A DNA stretch of 64,000 nucleotides, taken from Eledone cirrhosa (taxonomy: Eukaryota; Mollusca; Cephalopoda; Octopoda; Eledonidae). The stretch lies in NCBI GenBank assembly GCA_964016885.1, contig OZ024744.1, positions 24,474,798 through 24,538,797 on the forward strand, read 5' to 3'. This document shows, in pieces, positions 1-14,900 of this stretch. How positions within the stretch are numbered: position 1 is the stretch's first letter; each line of letters opens with the position of its first letter. The translations under genes were made by a program, and so were the position numbers. The notes beneath the pieces are model-generated. The model ran no database searches. It was given only the letters and a program-made list of their open reading frames with translations, and was not told the DNA's origin.

Positions 1-62
1 AAAACAGCTGATACTTAAGAACTGACTCGTTTTGACAACAGTTGAATCTTCTGATAAAACTC

Positions 63-92
63 GTTTAACAGTTGCATTTTAAGATAAAACTG
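63..92 (+). repeat. 30-bp short monomer variant (first copy)
   Basis: This unit begins GTTTAACAGTTGCATTTT and is 4 bp shorter than the consensus, having lost one T and one AAC of the usual GTTTTAACAACAG. It ends in ACTG rather than ACTC, so the junction CpG is lost. The same short form recurs at least 23 times in the window (near 331, 1108, 2053, 2525, 2929, 3776, 4483, 4848, 9467, 16380, 23664, 29285, 33785, 40085, 44485, 46750, 48786, 50822, 53057, 54781, 56339 and 60035). It usually follows a TTATGATAAAACTC or TCATGATAAAACTC monomer. It is a useful landmark for higher-order copies. Confidence 0.9.
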
Positions 93-496
93 GTTTTAAC
101 AACAGTTGAATCTTAAGAACTGACTCGTTTTAACACCACTTGTAACTTATGGTAAAACTCGTTTTAACAACAGTTGAAACTTAAGAGAAAACTCGTTTTA
201 ACAACAGTTGAATCTTAAGATCTGACTCGTGTTAACAACAGTTGAATCTTAAGGGAAAATTCGTTTTAACAACAGCTGAATCTTTAGAGCTGACTCGGTT
301 TAACAACAGTTGAATCTTATGATAAAACTCGTTTAACAGTTGCATTTTAAGATAAAACTGGTTTTAACAACAGTTGAATCTTAAGAACTGACTCGTTTTA
401 ATAACAGTTGAATTTTAAGATAAAACTCGTTTTAACAACAGTTGAATATTAAGGTAAGACTCGTCATAACAACAGTTGATTCTTAAGAAATTACTC

Positions 497-530
497 GTTT
501 TAACAACAGTTGAATCTTAAGATAAAACTC
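497..530 (+). repeat. Reference type-B monomer (34 bp)
   Basis: This monomer matches the type-B consensus exactly, with tail GATAAAACTC. It shows three dyad symmetries: TAAAAC-tc-GTTTTA across its junction with the next monomer, CAAC-a-GTTG centred on position 12, and the 10-bp palindrome ATCTTAAGAT centred at 22.5. CTTAAG (the AflII site) lies inside the last one. The only CpG is at the junction, the final C with the next G. It serves here as the example unit for the array. Confidence 0.95.
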
Positions 531-564
531 GTTTTAACAACAGTTGAATCTTAAGAACTGACTC
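531..564 (+). repeat. Reference type-A monomer (34 bp)
   Basis: This monomer directly follows the type-B reference and matches the type-A consensus, with tail GAACTGACTC. It keeps the CAAC-a-GTTG dyad and the shorter palindrome TCTTAAGA. It lacks the TAAAAC arm, so the junction dyad is missing on its right side. Together with 497-530 it forms the 68-bp B-A dimer that recurs through the array, although strict alternation is often broken by runs of one type or by variant monomers. Confidence 0.95.
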
Positions 565-3500
565 GTTTTAACAAGAGTTGAATTTTAAGATAAAACTAGT
601 TTTAACAACAGTTGAATTGTAAGAACTGACTCGTTTTAACAACACTTGTAACTTATGATAAAACCCGTTTTAACAATAGTTGAATCTTACGATAAAATTC
701 GTTTTAACAACAGCTGATACTTAAGAACTGACTCGTTTCAACAACAGTTGAATCTTATGATAAAACTCGTTTTAACAACAGTTGCATGTTAAGATAAAAC
801 TGGTTATAACAACAGTTGAATCTTAAGAACTGACTCGTTTTAACACCACTTGTAACTTATGGCAAAACTCGTTTTAACAACAGTTCAAACTTAAGGTAAA
901 ACACGTTTTAACAACAGTTGAATCTTTAGAACTGAATCGTTTCAATAACAGTTGAATCTTAAAATAAAACTCGTTTTAACAACAGTTGAATCTTAAGAAC
1001 TGACTCGTGTTAACAACTGTTGAATCTTAAGAGAAAATTCGTTTTAACAACAGCTGAAACTTAAGAACAGTCCCGTTTTAACAACAGTTGAATCTTATGA
1101 TAAAACTCGTTTAACAGTTGCATTTTAAGATAAAACTGGTTTTAACAACAGTTGAATCTTAAGAACTGACACGTTTTAATAACACTTTAATCTTATGATA
1201 AAACTCGTTTTAACAACAGTTGAATCTTAAGAACTGACTCGTTTTAACAACAGTTGAATTTTAAGATAAAACTCGTTTTAACAACAGATGAATATTAAAA
1301 TAAGACGCTTATAACAACAGTTGATTCTTAAGAAATTACTCGTTTTTACAACAGTTGAATCTTAAGAACTGACTCATTTTAACAACAGTTGAATCTTAAG
1401 ATAAAACTCGTTTTAACAACAGTTGATTCTTAAGACTGACCCGTTTTAACAACAGTTGAATCTTAAGAACTGACTTGTTTTAACAACAGTTGAATCTAAG
1501 AACTGACTCGTTTTAACAACAGTTGCATTTTAAGATAAAACTCGTTTTAACAACAGTTGATTCTTAAAACTGACTCGTTTTAACAACAGTTGAATCAGAA
1601 GAACTGACTCGTTTTCACAACAGTTGAATCTTAGGAATTGACTCGTTATAACAACAGTTGAATCTGAAGAACTGACTCGTTTTATCAACAGTTGAATCTG
1701 ATGATAAAACTCGTTTTAACAACAGTTGAATCTCAATAACTGACTCGTTTTAACAACACTTGTAACTTATGATAAAACTCGTTTTAACAACATTTGAAAC
1801 TTATGATAACACTCGTTTTAACAACAGTTACATTTTAAGATAAAACTGGTTTTAACAACAGTTGAATCTTAAGAAATGACTCGTTTTAACAAGAGTTGAA
1901 TCTTTAGAACTGAATTGTTTTAATAACAGTTGAATCTTAACATAAAACTCGTGTTAACAAGAGTTGAATCTTAAGGGAAAATTCGTTTTAACAGCAGGTG
2001 AATCTTAAGAACTGACTCGGTTTAACAACAGTTAAATCTTATGATATAACTCGTTTAACTGTTGCATTTTAAGATAAAACTGGTTTCAACAACAGTTGAA
2101 TCTTAAGAACTGACTCTTTTTAATAACACTTTAATCTTATGATAAAACTCGTTTTAACAACAGTCGAATCTTAAGAACTGACTCGTTTTTACAACAGTTG
2201 AATCTTAAGGGAAATTTCGTTTTAACAACAGTTGAATCATAAGAACTGACTCGTTTTAACAACAGTTGAATCTTAAGATAAAACTCGTTTTAACAACAGT
2301 TGAAACTTAACATAAAACTCGTTTTAACAACAGTTGAATCTTTAGAACTGAATCGTTTTAATAACAGTTGAATCTTAAAATAAAACTCGTTTTAACAACA
2401 GTTGAATCTTAAGAACTGAGTCGTGTTAACAACAGTTGAATCTTAAGAGAAAATTCGTTTTAACAGCAGCTGAATCTTAAGAATTGACTCGGTTTAACAA
2501 CAGTTGAATATTATGATAAAACTCGTTTAACAGTTGCATTTTAAGATAAAACTGGTTTTAACAACAGTTGAATCTTAAGAAATGACTCGTTTTAATAACA
2601 CTTTAATCTTAAGAATTGCCTCGTTTTAACAACAGTTGAATCTTAAGAACTGACTCGTTTTAACAACAGTTGAATCTTAAGATAAAACTCGTTTTAACAA
2701 CAGTTGAATCTTAAGAACTGACTCGTTTTAACAACAGTTGAATCTTAAGAGAAAATTCGTTTTAACAACAGCTAAATCTTAAGAACTGACTCGTGTTAAC
2801 AACAGTTGAATCTTATGATAACACTCGTCTTAACAACAGTTGAATCTTAAGATAAAACTCGTTTTAACAACAGCTGATACTTAAGAACTGACTCGGTTTA
2901 ACAACAGTTGAATCTTATCATAAAACTCGTTTAACAGTTGCATTTTAATATAAAACTGGTTTTAACAACAGTTGAATCTTAAGAACTGACTGGTTTTAAT
3001 AACACTTTAAACTTATGATAAAACTCGTTTTAACAACAGTTGAATCTTAAGAGCTGACTCGCTTTAACAACAGTTGAATTTTAAGATAAAACTCGTTTTA
3101 ACAACACTTGAATATTAAGGTAAGACTCGTCATAACAACAGTTGATTCTTAAGAAATTACTCGTTTTAACAACAGTTGAATCTTAAGATAAATCTCTTTT
3201 TAACAACAGTTGAATCTTAAGAACTGACTCGTTTTAACAAGAGTTGAATTTTAAGATAAAACTTGTTTTAACAACAGTTGAATTGTAAGAACTGACTCGT
3301 TTTAACAACACTTGTAACTTATGATAAAACCCTTTTTAACAACAGTTGAATCTTAAGATAAAATTCGTTTTAACAACAGCTGATACTTAAGAACTGACTG
3401 GTTTCAACAACAGTTGAATCTTATGATAAAGCTCGTTTTAACAACAGTTGCATTTTAAGATAAAACTGGTTATAACAACAGTTGAATCTTAAGAACTGAC

Positions 3501-6500
3501 TCGTTTTAACACCACTTGTAACTTATGGCAAAACTCGTTTTAACAACAGTTGAAACTTAAGGTAAAACACGTTTTAACAACAGTTGAATCTTTAGAACTG
3601 AATCGTTTTATTAACAGTTTAATCTTAAAATAAAACTCGTTTTATCAACAGTTGAATCTTAAGAACTGACACGTGTTAACAACAGTTGAATCTTAAGAGA
3701 AAATTCGTTTTAACAACAGCTGAATCTTAAGAACTGTCCAGTTTTAACAACAGTTGAATCTTATGATAAAACTCGTTTAACAGTTGCATTTTAAGATACA
3801 ACTCTTTTTAACAACAGTTGAATCTTAAGAACTGACTCGTTTTAACAACAGTTGAATTTTAAGATAAAACTCGTTTTAACAACAGATGAATATTAAAATA
3901 AGACTCTTATAACAACAGTTGATTCTTAAGAAATTACTCGTGTTTACAACAGTTGAATCTTAAGAACTGACTCGTTTTAACAACAGTTGAATCTTCAGAT
4001 AAAACTCGTTTTAACAACAGTTGATTCTTAAGACTGACTCGTTTTAACAACAGTTGAATCTTAAGAACTGACTTGTTTTAACAACAGTTGAATCTAAGAA
4101 CTGACTCGTTTTAACAACAGCTGCATTTTAAGATAAAACTGGTTCTTACAACAGTTGAATCTGAAGAACTGACTCGTTTTCACAACAATTGAATCTTAAG
4201 AATTGACTCGTTTTAACAACAGTTGAATCTGAAGAACTGACTCGTTTTAACAACACTTGTAACTTATGATAAAACTGGTTTTAACAACAGTTGAATCTTA
4301 AGAAATGACTCGTTTTAACAAGAGTTGAATCTTTAGAACTGAATCGTTTTAATAACAGTTGAATCTTAACATAAAACTCGTGATAACAACAGTTGAATCT
4401 TAAGAGAAAATTCGTTTTAACAGCAGCTGAATCTTAAGAACTGACTCGGTTTAACAACAGTTAAATCTTATGATAAAACTCGTTTAACAGTTTCATTTTT
4501 AGATAAAACTGGTTTTACAACAGTTGAATCTTAAGAACTGACTCGTTTTAATAACACTTTAATCTTAAGATAAAACTCGTTTTAACAACAGTCGAAACGT
4601 ATGATAAAACTCGTTTTAACAACAGTTGCATTTTAAGATAAAACTGGTTTTAACAACAGTTGAATCTTAAGAACTGACTCTTTTTAATAACACTTTAATC
4701 TTATGATAAAACTCGTTTTAACAACAGTTGAACCTTAAGAACTGACTCGTTTTTACGACAGTTGAATCTTAAGAGAAAATTCGTGTTAACAACAGCTGAA
4801 ACTTAAGAAATGTCCCGTTTTAACAACAGTTGAATCTTATGATAAAACTCGTTTAACAGTTGCATTTTAAGATAAAACTGGTTTTAACAACAGTTGAATC
4901 TTAAGAACTGACACGTTTTAATAACACTTTAATCTTATGATAAAACTCGTTTTAACAACAGTTGAATCTTAAGAACTGATTCGTTTTAACAACAGTTGAA
5001 TTTTAAGATAAAACTCGTTTTAACAACAGTCGAATCTTAAGAACTGACTCGTTTTAACGACAGTTGAATCTTATGATAAAGCTCGATTTAACAACAATTG
5101 CATTTTAAGATAAAACTAGTTTTAACAACAGTTGAATCTTAAGAACTGACTCGTTTTAACAACAGTTGAATCTGAAGAACTGACTCGTTTTAACAACAGT
5201 TGAATCTTAATAGATAATCCGTTTTAACAACAGCTGAATCTTATGATAACACTCGTTTTAAAACAGTTGAATCTTAAGAAATTACTCGTTTTAACAACAC
5301 TTGTAACTTATGATAAAACTCGTTTTAACAACAGTTGAACCTTAAGAACTGACTCGTTTTAACAACAATTGAATCCGAAGATAAAACTCCTTTTAACAAC
5401 AGTCGAATCTTAAGAACTGTGTCGTTTTAACAACAGTGGAATCTTATGATAAAACTCGATTTAACAACAGTTGCATTTTAAGATAAAACTAGTTTTAACA
5501 ACAGTTGAATCTTAAGAACTGACTCGTTTTAACAACAGTTGAATCTGAAGAACTGACTCGTTTTATCAACTGTTGAATCTTAAGAACTGGCTCGTTTTTA
5601 CAACACTTGTATCTTATGATAAAACTCGTTTTAACATCAGTTGATCCTTAAGAACTGACTCGTTTTAACAACAGTTGAATCTTAAAGTAAAACTCGTTTT
5701 AACAACAGTCGAATCTTAAGAACTGTCTCGTTTTAACAACAGTTGAATCTGAAGAACTGACTCGTTTTAACAACAGTTGAATCTGAACATAAAACTCGTT
5801 TTAACAACAGTTGAATCTTAAGAACTGACTCGTTTTAACAACACTTGTAACTTATGATAAAACTCGTTTTACCAACAGTTGAATCTTATGATAACACTCG
5901 TGTTAACAACAGTTGCATTTTAAGTTAAAACTGGTTTTAATAACAGTTGAATCTTAAAATAAACTGGTTTTAACACCAGTTGAATCTTAAGAACTGACTC
6001 GTTTTAATAACACTTTAATCTTATGATAAAACTCGTTTTAACACCAGTTGAATCTTAAGAGAAAATTCGTTTTAACAACAGCTGAATCTTAAGAACTGTC
6101 TCGTTTTAACAACAGTTGAATCTGAAGAACTGACTCGTTTTAACAACAGTTGAATCTTATGATAATACACGTTTTAGCAACAGTTGAATGTTTAGAACCG
6201 ACTCGTGTTAACAACAGTTGAATCTTAAGAGAAAACTCGTTTTAACAACAGCTGAATGTTAAGAACTGACTCTTTTTAACAACAGTTGAATCTTATGATA
6301 AAACTCGTTTTAACAAGAGTTGAATCTTAAGAACTGACTCGTTTTAACAACAGTTGAATTTTAATATAAAACTTGTTTTAACAACTTTTGAGTATTAAGA
6401 TAAGACTCGTTATAACAACAGTTGATTCTTAAGAAATTGCTCGTTTTTACAACAGTTGAATCTTAAGATAAAACTCGTTATAACAACAGTTGATTCTTAA

Positions 6501-8928
6501 GAAATTACTCCTTTTTACAACAGTTGAATCTTAAGATAAATCTCGTTTTAAGAACAGTTTAATGTTAAGAACTGACTTGTTTTAACAACGGTTGAATCTT
6601 AAAAACTGACTCGTTTTAACAACAGTTGCATTTTAAGATAAAACTGGTTTTTTCAACAGTTGAATCTGAAGAACTGACTCGTTTTCACAACAGTTGAATC
6701 TGAAGAACTGACTCGTTTTAACAACAGTTGAATCTTAAGAACTGTCTCGTTTTAACAACAGTTGAATCTGAAGAACTGACTTGTTTTGACAACAGTTGAA
6801 TCTGAAGATAAACCTCGTTTTAACAACAGTTGAATCTTAAGAACTGACTCGTTTTAACAACACTTGTAACTTATGATAAAACTCGTTTTAACAACAGTTG
6901 AAATTTATGATAAAACTCGTTTTAACAACAGTTGCATTTTAAGATAAAACTGGTTTTTACAACAGTTGAATCTGAAGAACTGACTCGTTTTAACAACAGT
7001 TGAAACTTTAGAACTGCATCGTTTTAATAACAGTTGTATCTTAAAATAAAACTCGTTTTAAGAACAGTTGAATCTTAAGAGCTGACTCGTTTTAAAAACA
7101 GTTGAATCTTAAGAAGTGACTCGTTTTAACAACAGTTGAATCTTAAAATAAAACTCGTTTTAACAACAGTTGATTCTTAAGAACTGACTCGTGTTAACAA
7201 CAGTTGAATCTTAAGAGAAAATTCGTTTTAACAACAGCTGAATCTTACAAACTGACTCGGTTTAACAACAGTGGAATCTTAAGAACTGACTCGTTTTAAC
7301 AACAGTTGAATCTTAAGATAAAACTCGTTTTAACAACCGTTGAATATTAAAATAAGACTCTTATAACAACAGTTGATTCTTAAGAAATTACTCGTTTTTA
7401 CAACAGTTGAATCTTAAGAACTGACTCGTTTCAACAACAGTTGAATCTTAAGATAAAACTCGTTTTAACAACAGTTGATTCTTAAGACTGACTCGTTTTA
7501 ACAACAGTTGAATCTAAGAACTGACTCGTTTTAACAACAGTTGCATTTTAAGATAAAACTGGTTCTTACAACAGTTGAATCTGAAGAACTGACTCGTTTT
7601 CACAACAGTTGAATCTTAAGAATTGACTCGTTTTAACAACAGTTGAATCTGAAGAACTGACTCGTTTCATCAACAGTTGAATCTGATGATAAAACTCGTT
7701 TTAACAACAGTTGAATCTCAAGAACTGACTCGTTTTAGCAACACTTGTAACTTATGATAAAACTCGTTTTAACAACAGTTGAATCTTAAGAAATGACTCG
7801 TTTTAACAAGAGTTGAATCTTTAGAACTGAATCGTTTTAATAACAGTTGAATCTTAACATAAAACTCGTGTTAGCAACAGTTGAATCTTAAGAGAAAATT
7901 CGTTTTAACAGCAGATAATTCTTAAGAACTGACTCGGTTTAACAACAGTTGAATTTTAAGATAAAACTCGTTTTAACAACAGTTGAATCTTAAGAACTGA
8001 CTCTTTTTAATAACACTTTAATCTTATGATAAAACTCGTTTTAACAACAGTTGAATCTTAAGAACTGACTCGTTATAACAACAGTTGAATTTTAAGATAA
8101 AACTCGTTTTAACAACAGTTGAATCTTAAGAACTGACTCGTTTTAACAACACTTGTAACTTATGATAAAACTCGTTTTAACAGCAGTTGAACCTTAAGAA
8201 CTGACTCGTTTTAACAACAATTGAATCTGAAGATAAAACTCGTTTTAACAACAGTCGAATCTTAAGAACTGTCTCGTTTTAACAACAGTGGAATCTTATG
8301 ATAAAACTCGATTTAACAACAGTTGCATTTTAAGATAAAACTAGTTTTAACAACAGTTGAATCTTAAGAACTGACTGGTTTTAACAACAGTTGAATCTGA
8401 AGAACTGACTCGTTTTAACAACAGTTGAATCTTAATAGATAATCCGTTTTAACAACAGCTGAATCTTATGATAACACTCGTTTTAAAAACAGTTGAATCA
8501 TAAGAACTGATTCGTTTTAACAACAGTTGAATCTGAAGAACTGACTCGTTTTAACAACAGTTGAATCTGAAGAACTGACTCGTTTTATCAACTGTTGAAT
8601 TTTAAGATAAAACTCGTTTTAACAACTGTTGAATCTTAAGAACTGGCTCGTTTTTACAACACTTGTATCTTATAATAAAACTCGTTTTAACAACAGTTGA
8701 TCCTTAAGAACTGACTCGTTTTAACAACAGTTGAATCTTAAAGTAAAACTCGTTTTAACAACAGTCGAATCTTAAGAACTGTCTCGTTTTAATAACAGTT
8801 GAATCTGAAGAACTGACTCGGTTTAACAACAGTTGAATCTGAACATAAAACTCGTTTTAACAACAGTTGAATCTTAAGAACTGACTCGTTTTAACAACAC
8901 TTGTAACTTATGATAAAACTCGTTTTAC

Positions 8929-11900
8929 CAACAGTTGAATCTTATGATAAAACTCGTTTTAACAACACTTGCATTTTAAGATCAAACTGGTTTTAACAAC
9001 AGTTGAATCTTAAGAACTGACTCGTTTTAACAACAGTTGAATCTTTAGAACAGTTTCGTTTTAATAACAGTTGAATCTTAAAATAAACTGGTTTTAACAC
9101 CAGTTGAATCTTAAGAAGTGACTCGTTTTAATAACACTTTAATCTTATGATAAAACTCGTTTTAACACCAGTTGAATCTTAAGAACTTACTCGTTTTAAC
9201 AACAGTTGAATCTTCAGAGAAAATTCGTTTTAACAACAGCTAAATATTAAGAACTGACTCGTTTTAACAACAGTTGAATCTTATGATAACACTCGTGTTA
9301 ACAACAGTTGCATTTTAAGTTAAAACTGGTTTTAACAACAGTTGAATGTTAAGAACTGACTCGTTTTAACAACAGTTGAATCTTAAGAGAAAATTCGTTT
9401 TAACAACAGCTGAATCTTAAGAACTGACACTTTTTACCAACAGTTGAATCTCATGATAAAACTCGTTTAACAGTTGCATTTTAAGAGAAAACTGGTTTTA
9501 ACAACAGTTGAATCTTAAGAACTGACTCGTTTTAATAACACTTTAATCTTATGATAAAACTCGTTTTAACAAGAGTTGAATCTTAAGAACTGATTCATTT
9601 TAACAACAGTTGAATTTTAATATAAAACTTGTTTTAACAACTTTTGAGTATTAAGATAAGACTCGTTATAACAACAGTTGATTCTTAAGAAATTACTCGT
9701 TTTTACAACAGTTGAATCTTAAGATAAAACTCGTTATAACAACAGTTGATTCTTAAGAAATTACTCCTTTTTACAACAGTTGAATCTTAAGATAAATCTC
9801 GTTTTAAGAACAGTTTAATGTTAAGAACTGACTTGTTTTAACAACAGTTGAATCTTAAGAACTGACTCGTTTTAACAACAGTTGCATTTTAAGATAAAAC
9901 TGTTTTTTTCAACAGTTGAATCTGAAGAACTGACTCGTTTTCACAACTGTTGAATCTGAAGAACTGACTCGTTTTAAAAATAGTTGAATCTGAAGAACTG
10001 ACTCATTTTATCAACAGTTGAATCTGAAGATAAAACTCGTTTTAACAACAGTTGAATCTTAAGAACTCACTCGTTTTAACAACACTTGTATCTTATGATA
10101 AAACTGGTTTTAACAACAGTTGAAACTTATGATAAAACTCGTTTTAATAACAGTTGCATTTTAAGATAAAACTGGTTTTAACAACAGTTGAATCTGAAGA
10201 ACTGACTCGTTTGAACAACAGTTGAATCTTAAGAACTGACTCGTTTTAACAACAGTTGAATCGTAAAATAAAACTCTTTTTAACAACAGTTGAATCTTAA
10301 AATAAATCTGGTTTTAATAACAGTTGAATCTTAAGAACTGACTCGTTTTAAGAACACTTTATTCGCATGATAAAACTCGGTATAACAACAGTTGATTCTT
10401 AAGAAATTACTCGTTTTAACAATAGTTGAATCTTAAGATAAAACTCGTTTTAACAACAGTTGAATCTTAAGAACTGTCTCGTGTTAACAACAGTTGAATC
10501 TTAAGATAAAATCTGTTTTAACAACAGTTGAAAGTTAAGAACTGACTCGTTTTAACAACAGTTGAATCTTAAGATAAAACTGGTTATAACAACAGTTGAA
10601 TCTTAAGAACTGACTCGTCTTAACAACAGTTGAATCTTAAGAACTGACTCGTTTTAACAACAGTTGAATGTTAAGATAAAACTCGTTTTAACAACAGTTG
10701 AATCTTAGAACTGACTCGTTTTAACAACAGTTGAATCTTAAATAAAACTCATTATAACAACAGTTGATTCTTAAGAAATTTCTCGTTTTAACAACAGTTG
10801 AATCTTAAAATAAAACTCGTTTTAACAACAGTTGCATTTTAAGATAAAACTGGTTTTAACAACAGTTGAATCTTAAGAACTGACTCGTTTTAACAACAGT
10901 TTACTCTGAAGAACTGACTCGTTTTAATAACAGTTGAATCTGAAGATAAAACTCGTTTTAACAACAGTTGAATCTTAAGAACTGACTCGTTTTAACAACA
11001 CTTGTAACTTATGATAAAACTCGTTTTAACAACAGTTGAACCTTAAGAACTGACTCGTTTTAACAACAGTTGAATTTTAAGATAAAACTCGTTTTAACAA
11101 CAGTTGAATATTAAGATAAGACTCGTTATAACAACAGTTGATTCTTAAGAAATTACTCGTTTTAACAACAGTTGAATCTTAAGATAAAACTCGTTTTAAC
11201 AACAGTTGAATCTTAAGACTGACTCGTTTTACCAACAGTTGAATCTAAAGATAAAACTCGTTTTAACAACAGTTGAATCTTAAGACTGACTCGTTTGAAC
11301 AACAGTTGAATCTTAAGAACTGACTTGTTTTAATAACAGTTGAATCTTAAGATAAAACTCGTTTCAACAACAGTTGAATCTTAAGATAAAACTCGTTTTA
11401 AGAACAGTTGAAAGTTAAGAATTGACTTGTTTTAACAACAGTTGAATCTTAAGAACTGACTCGTTTTAACAACAGTTGCATTTTAAGATAAAATTGGTTT
11501 TTACAACAGTTGAATCTGAAGAGCTGACTCGTTTAAACAACAGTTGAATCTAAAGAACTGGCTCGTTTTTACAACACTTGTATGTTATGATAAAACTCGT
11601 TTTAACAAGAGTTGAACCTTAAGAACTGACTCGTTTTAACAACAGTTGAATCTTAAAATAAAACACTTTTTAACAACAGTTGAATCTTAAAATAAATCTA
11701 GTTTTAATAGCAGTTGAATCTTGAGAAGAACTGACTCGTTTTAATATAAGTTGAATCTTAAGATAAAATTCGTTTTAACAACAGCTGAAACTAAAGAACT
11801 GACTCGTTTTAAGAACACTTTATTCTCATGATAAAACTCGGTATAACAACAGTTGATTCTTAAGAAATTACTCTTTTTAACAATAGTTGAATCTTAAGAT

Positions 11901-14900
11901 AAAACTCGTTTCAACAACAGTTGAATCTTGAGAGCTTTCTCGTGTTAACAACAGTTGAATCTTAAGATAAAATCTGTTTTAACAACAGTTGAAAGTTAAG
12001 AACTGACTCGTTTTAATAGCAGTTGAATCTTAAGATAAAACTGGTTATAACAACAGTTGAATCTTAAGAACTGACTCGTCTTAACAACAGTTGAATCTTA
12101 AGAACTGACTCGTTTTAACAACAGATGAATCTTAAGATAAAACTCATTTTAACAACAGTTGAATCTTAAGAACTGATTCGTTTTAACAACAGTTGATTCT
12201 TAAATAAAACTCGTTTTAACAACAGTTGAATCTTAAGAACTGACTCGTTTTAACAACAGTTGAATCTTAAGTGAAAATTCGTTTTAACAACAGCTGAATC
12301 TTAAGAACTGACTGTTTTAACAACAGTTGAATCTTATGATAAAGCTCGTTTTAATAACACTTTAATCTTAAGATAAAACTCGTTTTAACAACAGTCGAAA
12401 CGTATGATAAAACTCGTTTTAACAACAGTTGCATTTTAAGATAAAACTGGTTTTAACAACAGTTGAATCTTAAGAACTGACTCTTTTTAATAACACTTTA
12501 ATCTTATGATAAAACTCGTTTTAACAACAGTTGAATTTTAAGAACTGACTCGTTTTAACAACAGTTGAATTTTAAGATAAAACTCGTTTTAACAACAGTT
12601 GAATCTTAAGAACTGACTCGTTTTAACAACACTTGTAACTTATGATAAAAGTCGTTTTAACAACAGTTGAACCTTAAGAACTGACTCGTTTTTACGACAG
12701 TTGAATCTTAAGAGAAAATTCGTTTTAACAACAGTCGAATCTTACGAAATGTCTGGTTTTAACAACAGTTGAATTTTATGATAAAACTCGATTTAACAAC
12801 AGTTGCATTTTAAGATAAAACTAGTTTTAACAACAGTTGAATCTTAAGAACTGACTCGCTTTAACAACAGTTGAATCTGAAGAACTGACTCGTTTTAACA
12901 ACAGTTGAATCTTAATAGATAATCCGTTTTAACAACAGCTGAATCTTATGATAACACTCGTTTTAAAAACAGTTGAATCGTAAGAACTGATTCTTTTTAA
13001 TAACAGTTGAGTCTGAAGAACTGACTCATTTTAACAACAGTTGAATCTGAAGAACTGACTCGTTTTATCAACTGTTGAATCTTAAGATAAAACTCGTTTT
13101 AACAACTGTTGCATCTTAAGAACTGGCTCGTTTTTACAACACTTGTATCTTATGATAAAGCTCGTTTTAACAACAGTTGATCCTTAAGAACTAACTCGTT
13201 TTAACAACAGTTGAATCTTAAAGTAAAGCTCGTTTTAAGAACAGTCGAATCTTAAGAACTGTCTCGTTTTAACAACAGTTGAATCTGAAGAACTGACTCG
13301 TTTTAACAACAGTTGAATCTGAACATAAAACTCGTTTTAACAACAGTTGAATCTTAAGAACTGACTCGTTTTAACAACACTTGTAACTTATGATAAAACT
13401 CGTTTTACCAACAGTTGAATCTTATGATAAAACTCGTTTTAACAACAGTTGCATTTTAAGATCAAACTGGTTTTAACAACAGTTGAATCTTAAGAACTGA
13501 CTCGTTTTAACAACAGTTGAATCTTTAGAACAGTCTCGTTTTAATAACAGTTGAATCTTAAAATAAACTGGTTTTAACACCAGTTGAATGTTAAGAACTG
13601 ACTCGTTTTAATAACACTTTAATCTTATGATAAAACCCGTTTTAACACCAGTTGAATCTTAAGAACTTACTCGTTTTAACAACAGTTGAATCTTAAGAGA
13701 AAATTCGTTTTAACAACAGCTAAATCTTAAGAACTGACTCGTTTTAACAACAGTTGAATCTTAAGAACTGACTTGTTTTAACAACAGTTGAATCTAAGAA
13801 CTGACTCGTTTTAACAACAGTTATATTTTAAGATAAAACTGGTTCTTACAACAGTTGAATCTTAAGAATTGACTCGTTTTAACAACAGTTGAATCTGAAG
13901 AACTGACTCGTTTTATCAACAGTTGAATCTGATGATAAAACTCATTTTAACAACAGTTGAATCTCAAGAACTGACTCGTTTTAACAAAACATGTAACTTA
14001 TGATAAAACTCGTTTTAACAACAGTTGAGTCTTAAGAAATGACTCGTTTTAACAAGAGTTGAATCTTTAGAACTGAATCGTTTTAATAACACTTTAATCT
14101 TAAGATAAAACTCGTTTTAACAACAGTCGAAACGTATGATAAAACTGGTTTTAACAACAGTTGCATTTTAAGATAAAACTCGTTTTAACAACAGTTGAAT
14201 CTTAAGAACTGACTCTTTTTAATAACACTTTAATCTTATGATAAAACTCGTTTTAACAACAGTTGAATCTTAAGAACTGACTCGTTATAACAACAGTTGA
14301 ATTTTAAGATAAAACTCGTTTTAACAACAGTTGAATCTTAAGAAATGACTCGTTTTAACAACACATGTAACTTATGATAAAAGTCGTTTTAACAACAGTT
14401 GAACCTTAAGAACTGACTCGTTTTTACGACAGTTGAATTTTAAGAGAAAATTCGTTTTAACAACAGTCGAATCTTAAGAACTGTCTGGTTTTAACAACAG
14501 TTGAATCTTATGATAAAACTCGATTTAACAACAGTTGCATTTTAAGATAAAACTAGTTTTAACAACAGTTGAATCTTAAGAACTGACTCGCTTTAACAAC
14601 AGTTGAATCTGAAGAACTGACTCGTTTTAACAACAGTTGAATCTTAAGATAAAACTCGTTTTAACAACAGTTGAATCTTAAGAACTGACTCATTTTAACA
14701 ACAGTTGAATCTTAAGAACTGATTCGTTTTAATAACGGTTGAATCTTAACTTAAAACTCGTCTTAACAATAGTTGAATCTTAAGAAGTGGCTCGTTTTTA
14801 CAACACTTGTATCTTATGATAAAACTCGTTTTAAAAAGAGTTGAATCATAAGAACTGATTCGTTTTAACAACAGTTGAGTCTGAAGAACTGACACGTTTT

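Larger units (their letters stand above)
1..8928 (+). repeat. Diverged left part of the satellite
   Basis: This part has the same 34-bp monomers but is more heterogeneous than the rest. It holds many point variants, most of the 30-bp short monomers (9 of about 23), and internal duplications only partly in register. A landmark with GGTTATAAC recurs 2,666 bp apart (801 and 3467). The GTGGAATC landmark recurs 2,852 bp apart (5436 and 8288). The CTTTTGAGTA landmark at 6385 recurs 3,256 bp downstream at 9641, inside the next block. Changing offsets mean indels have accumulated since these duplications, so this looks older than the blocks to the right. The segment 7330-8880 resembles 46080-47870 and 52380-55870, sharing TTAAAATAAGACTC and GCAGATAATTC variants. 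Confidence 0.8.
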
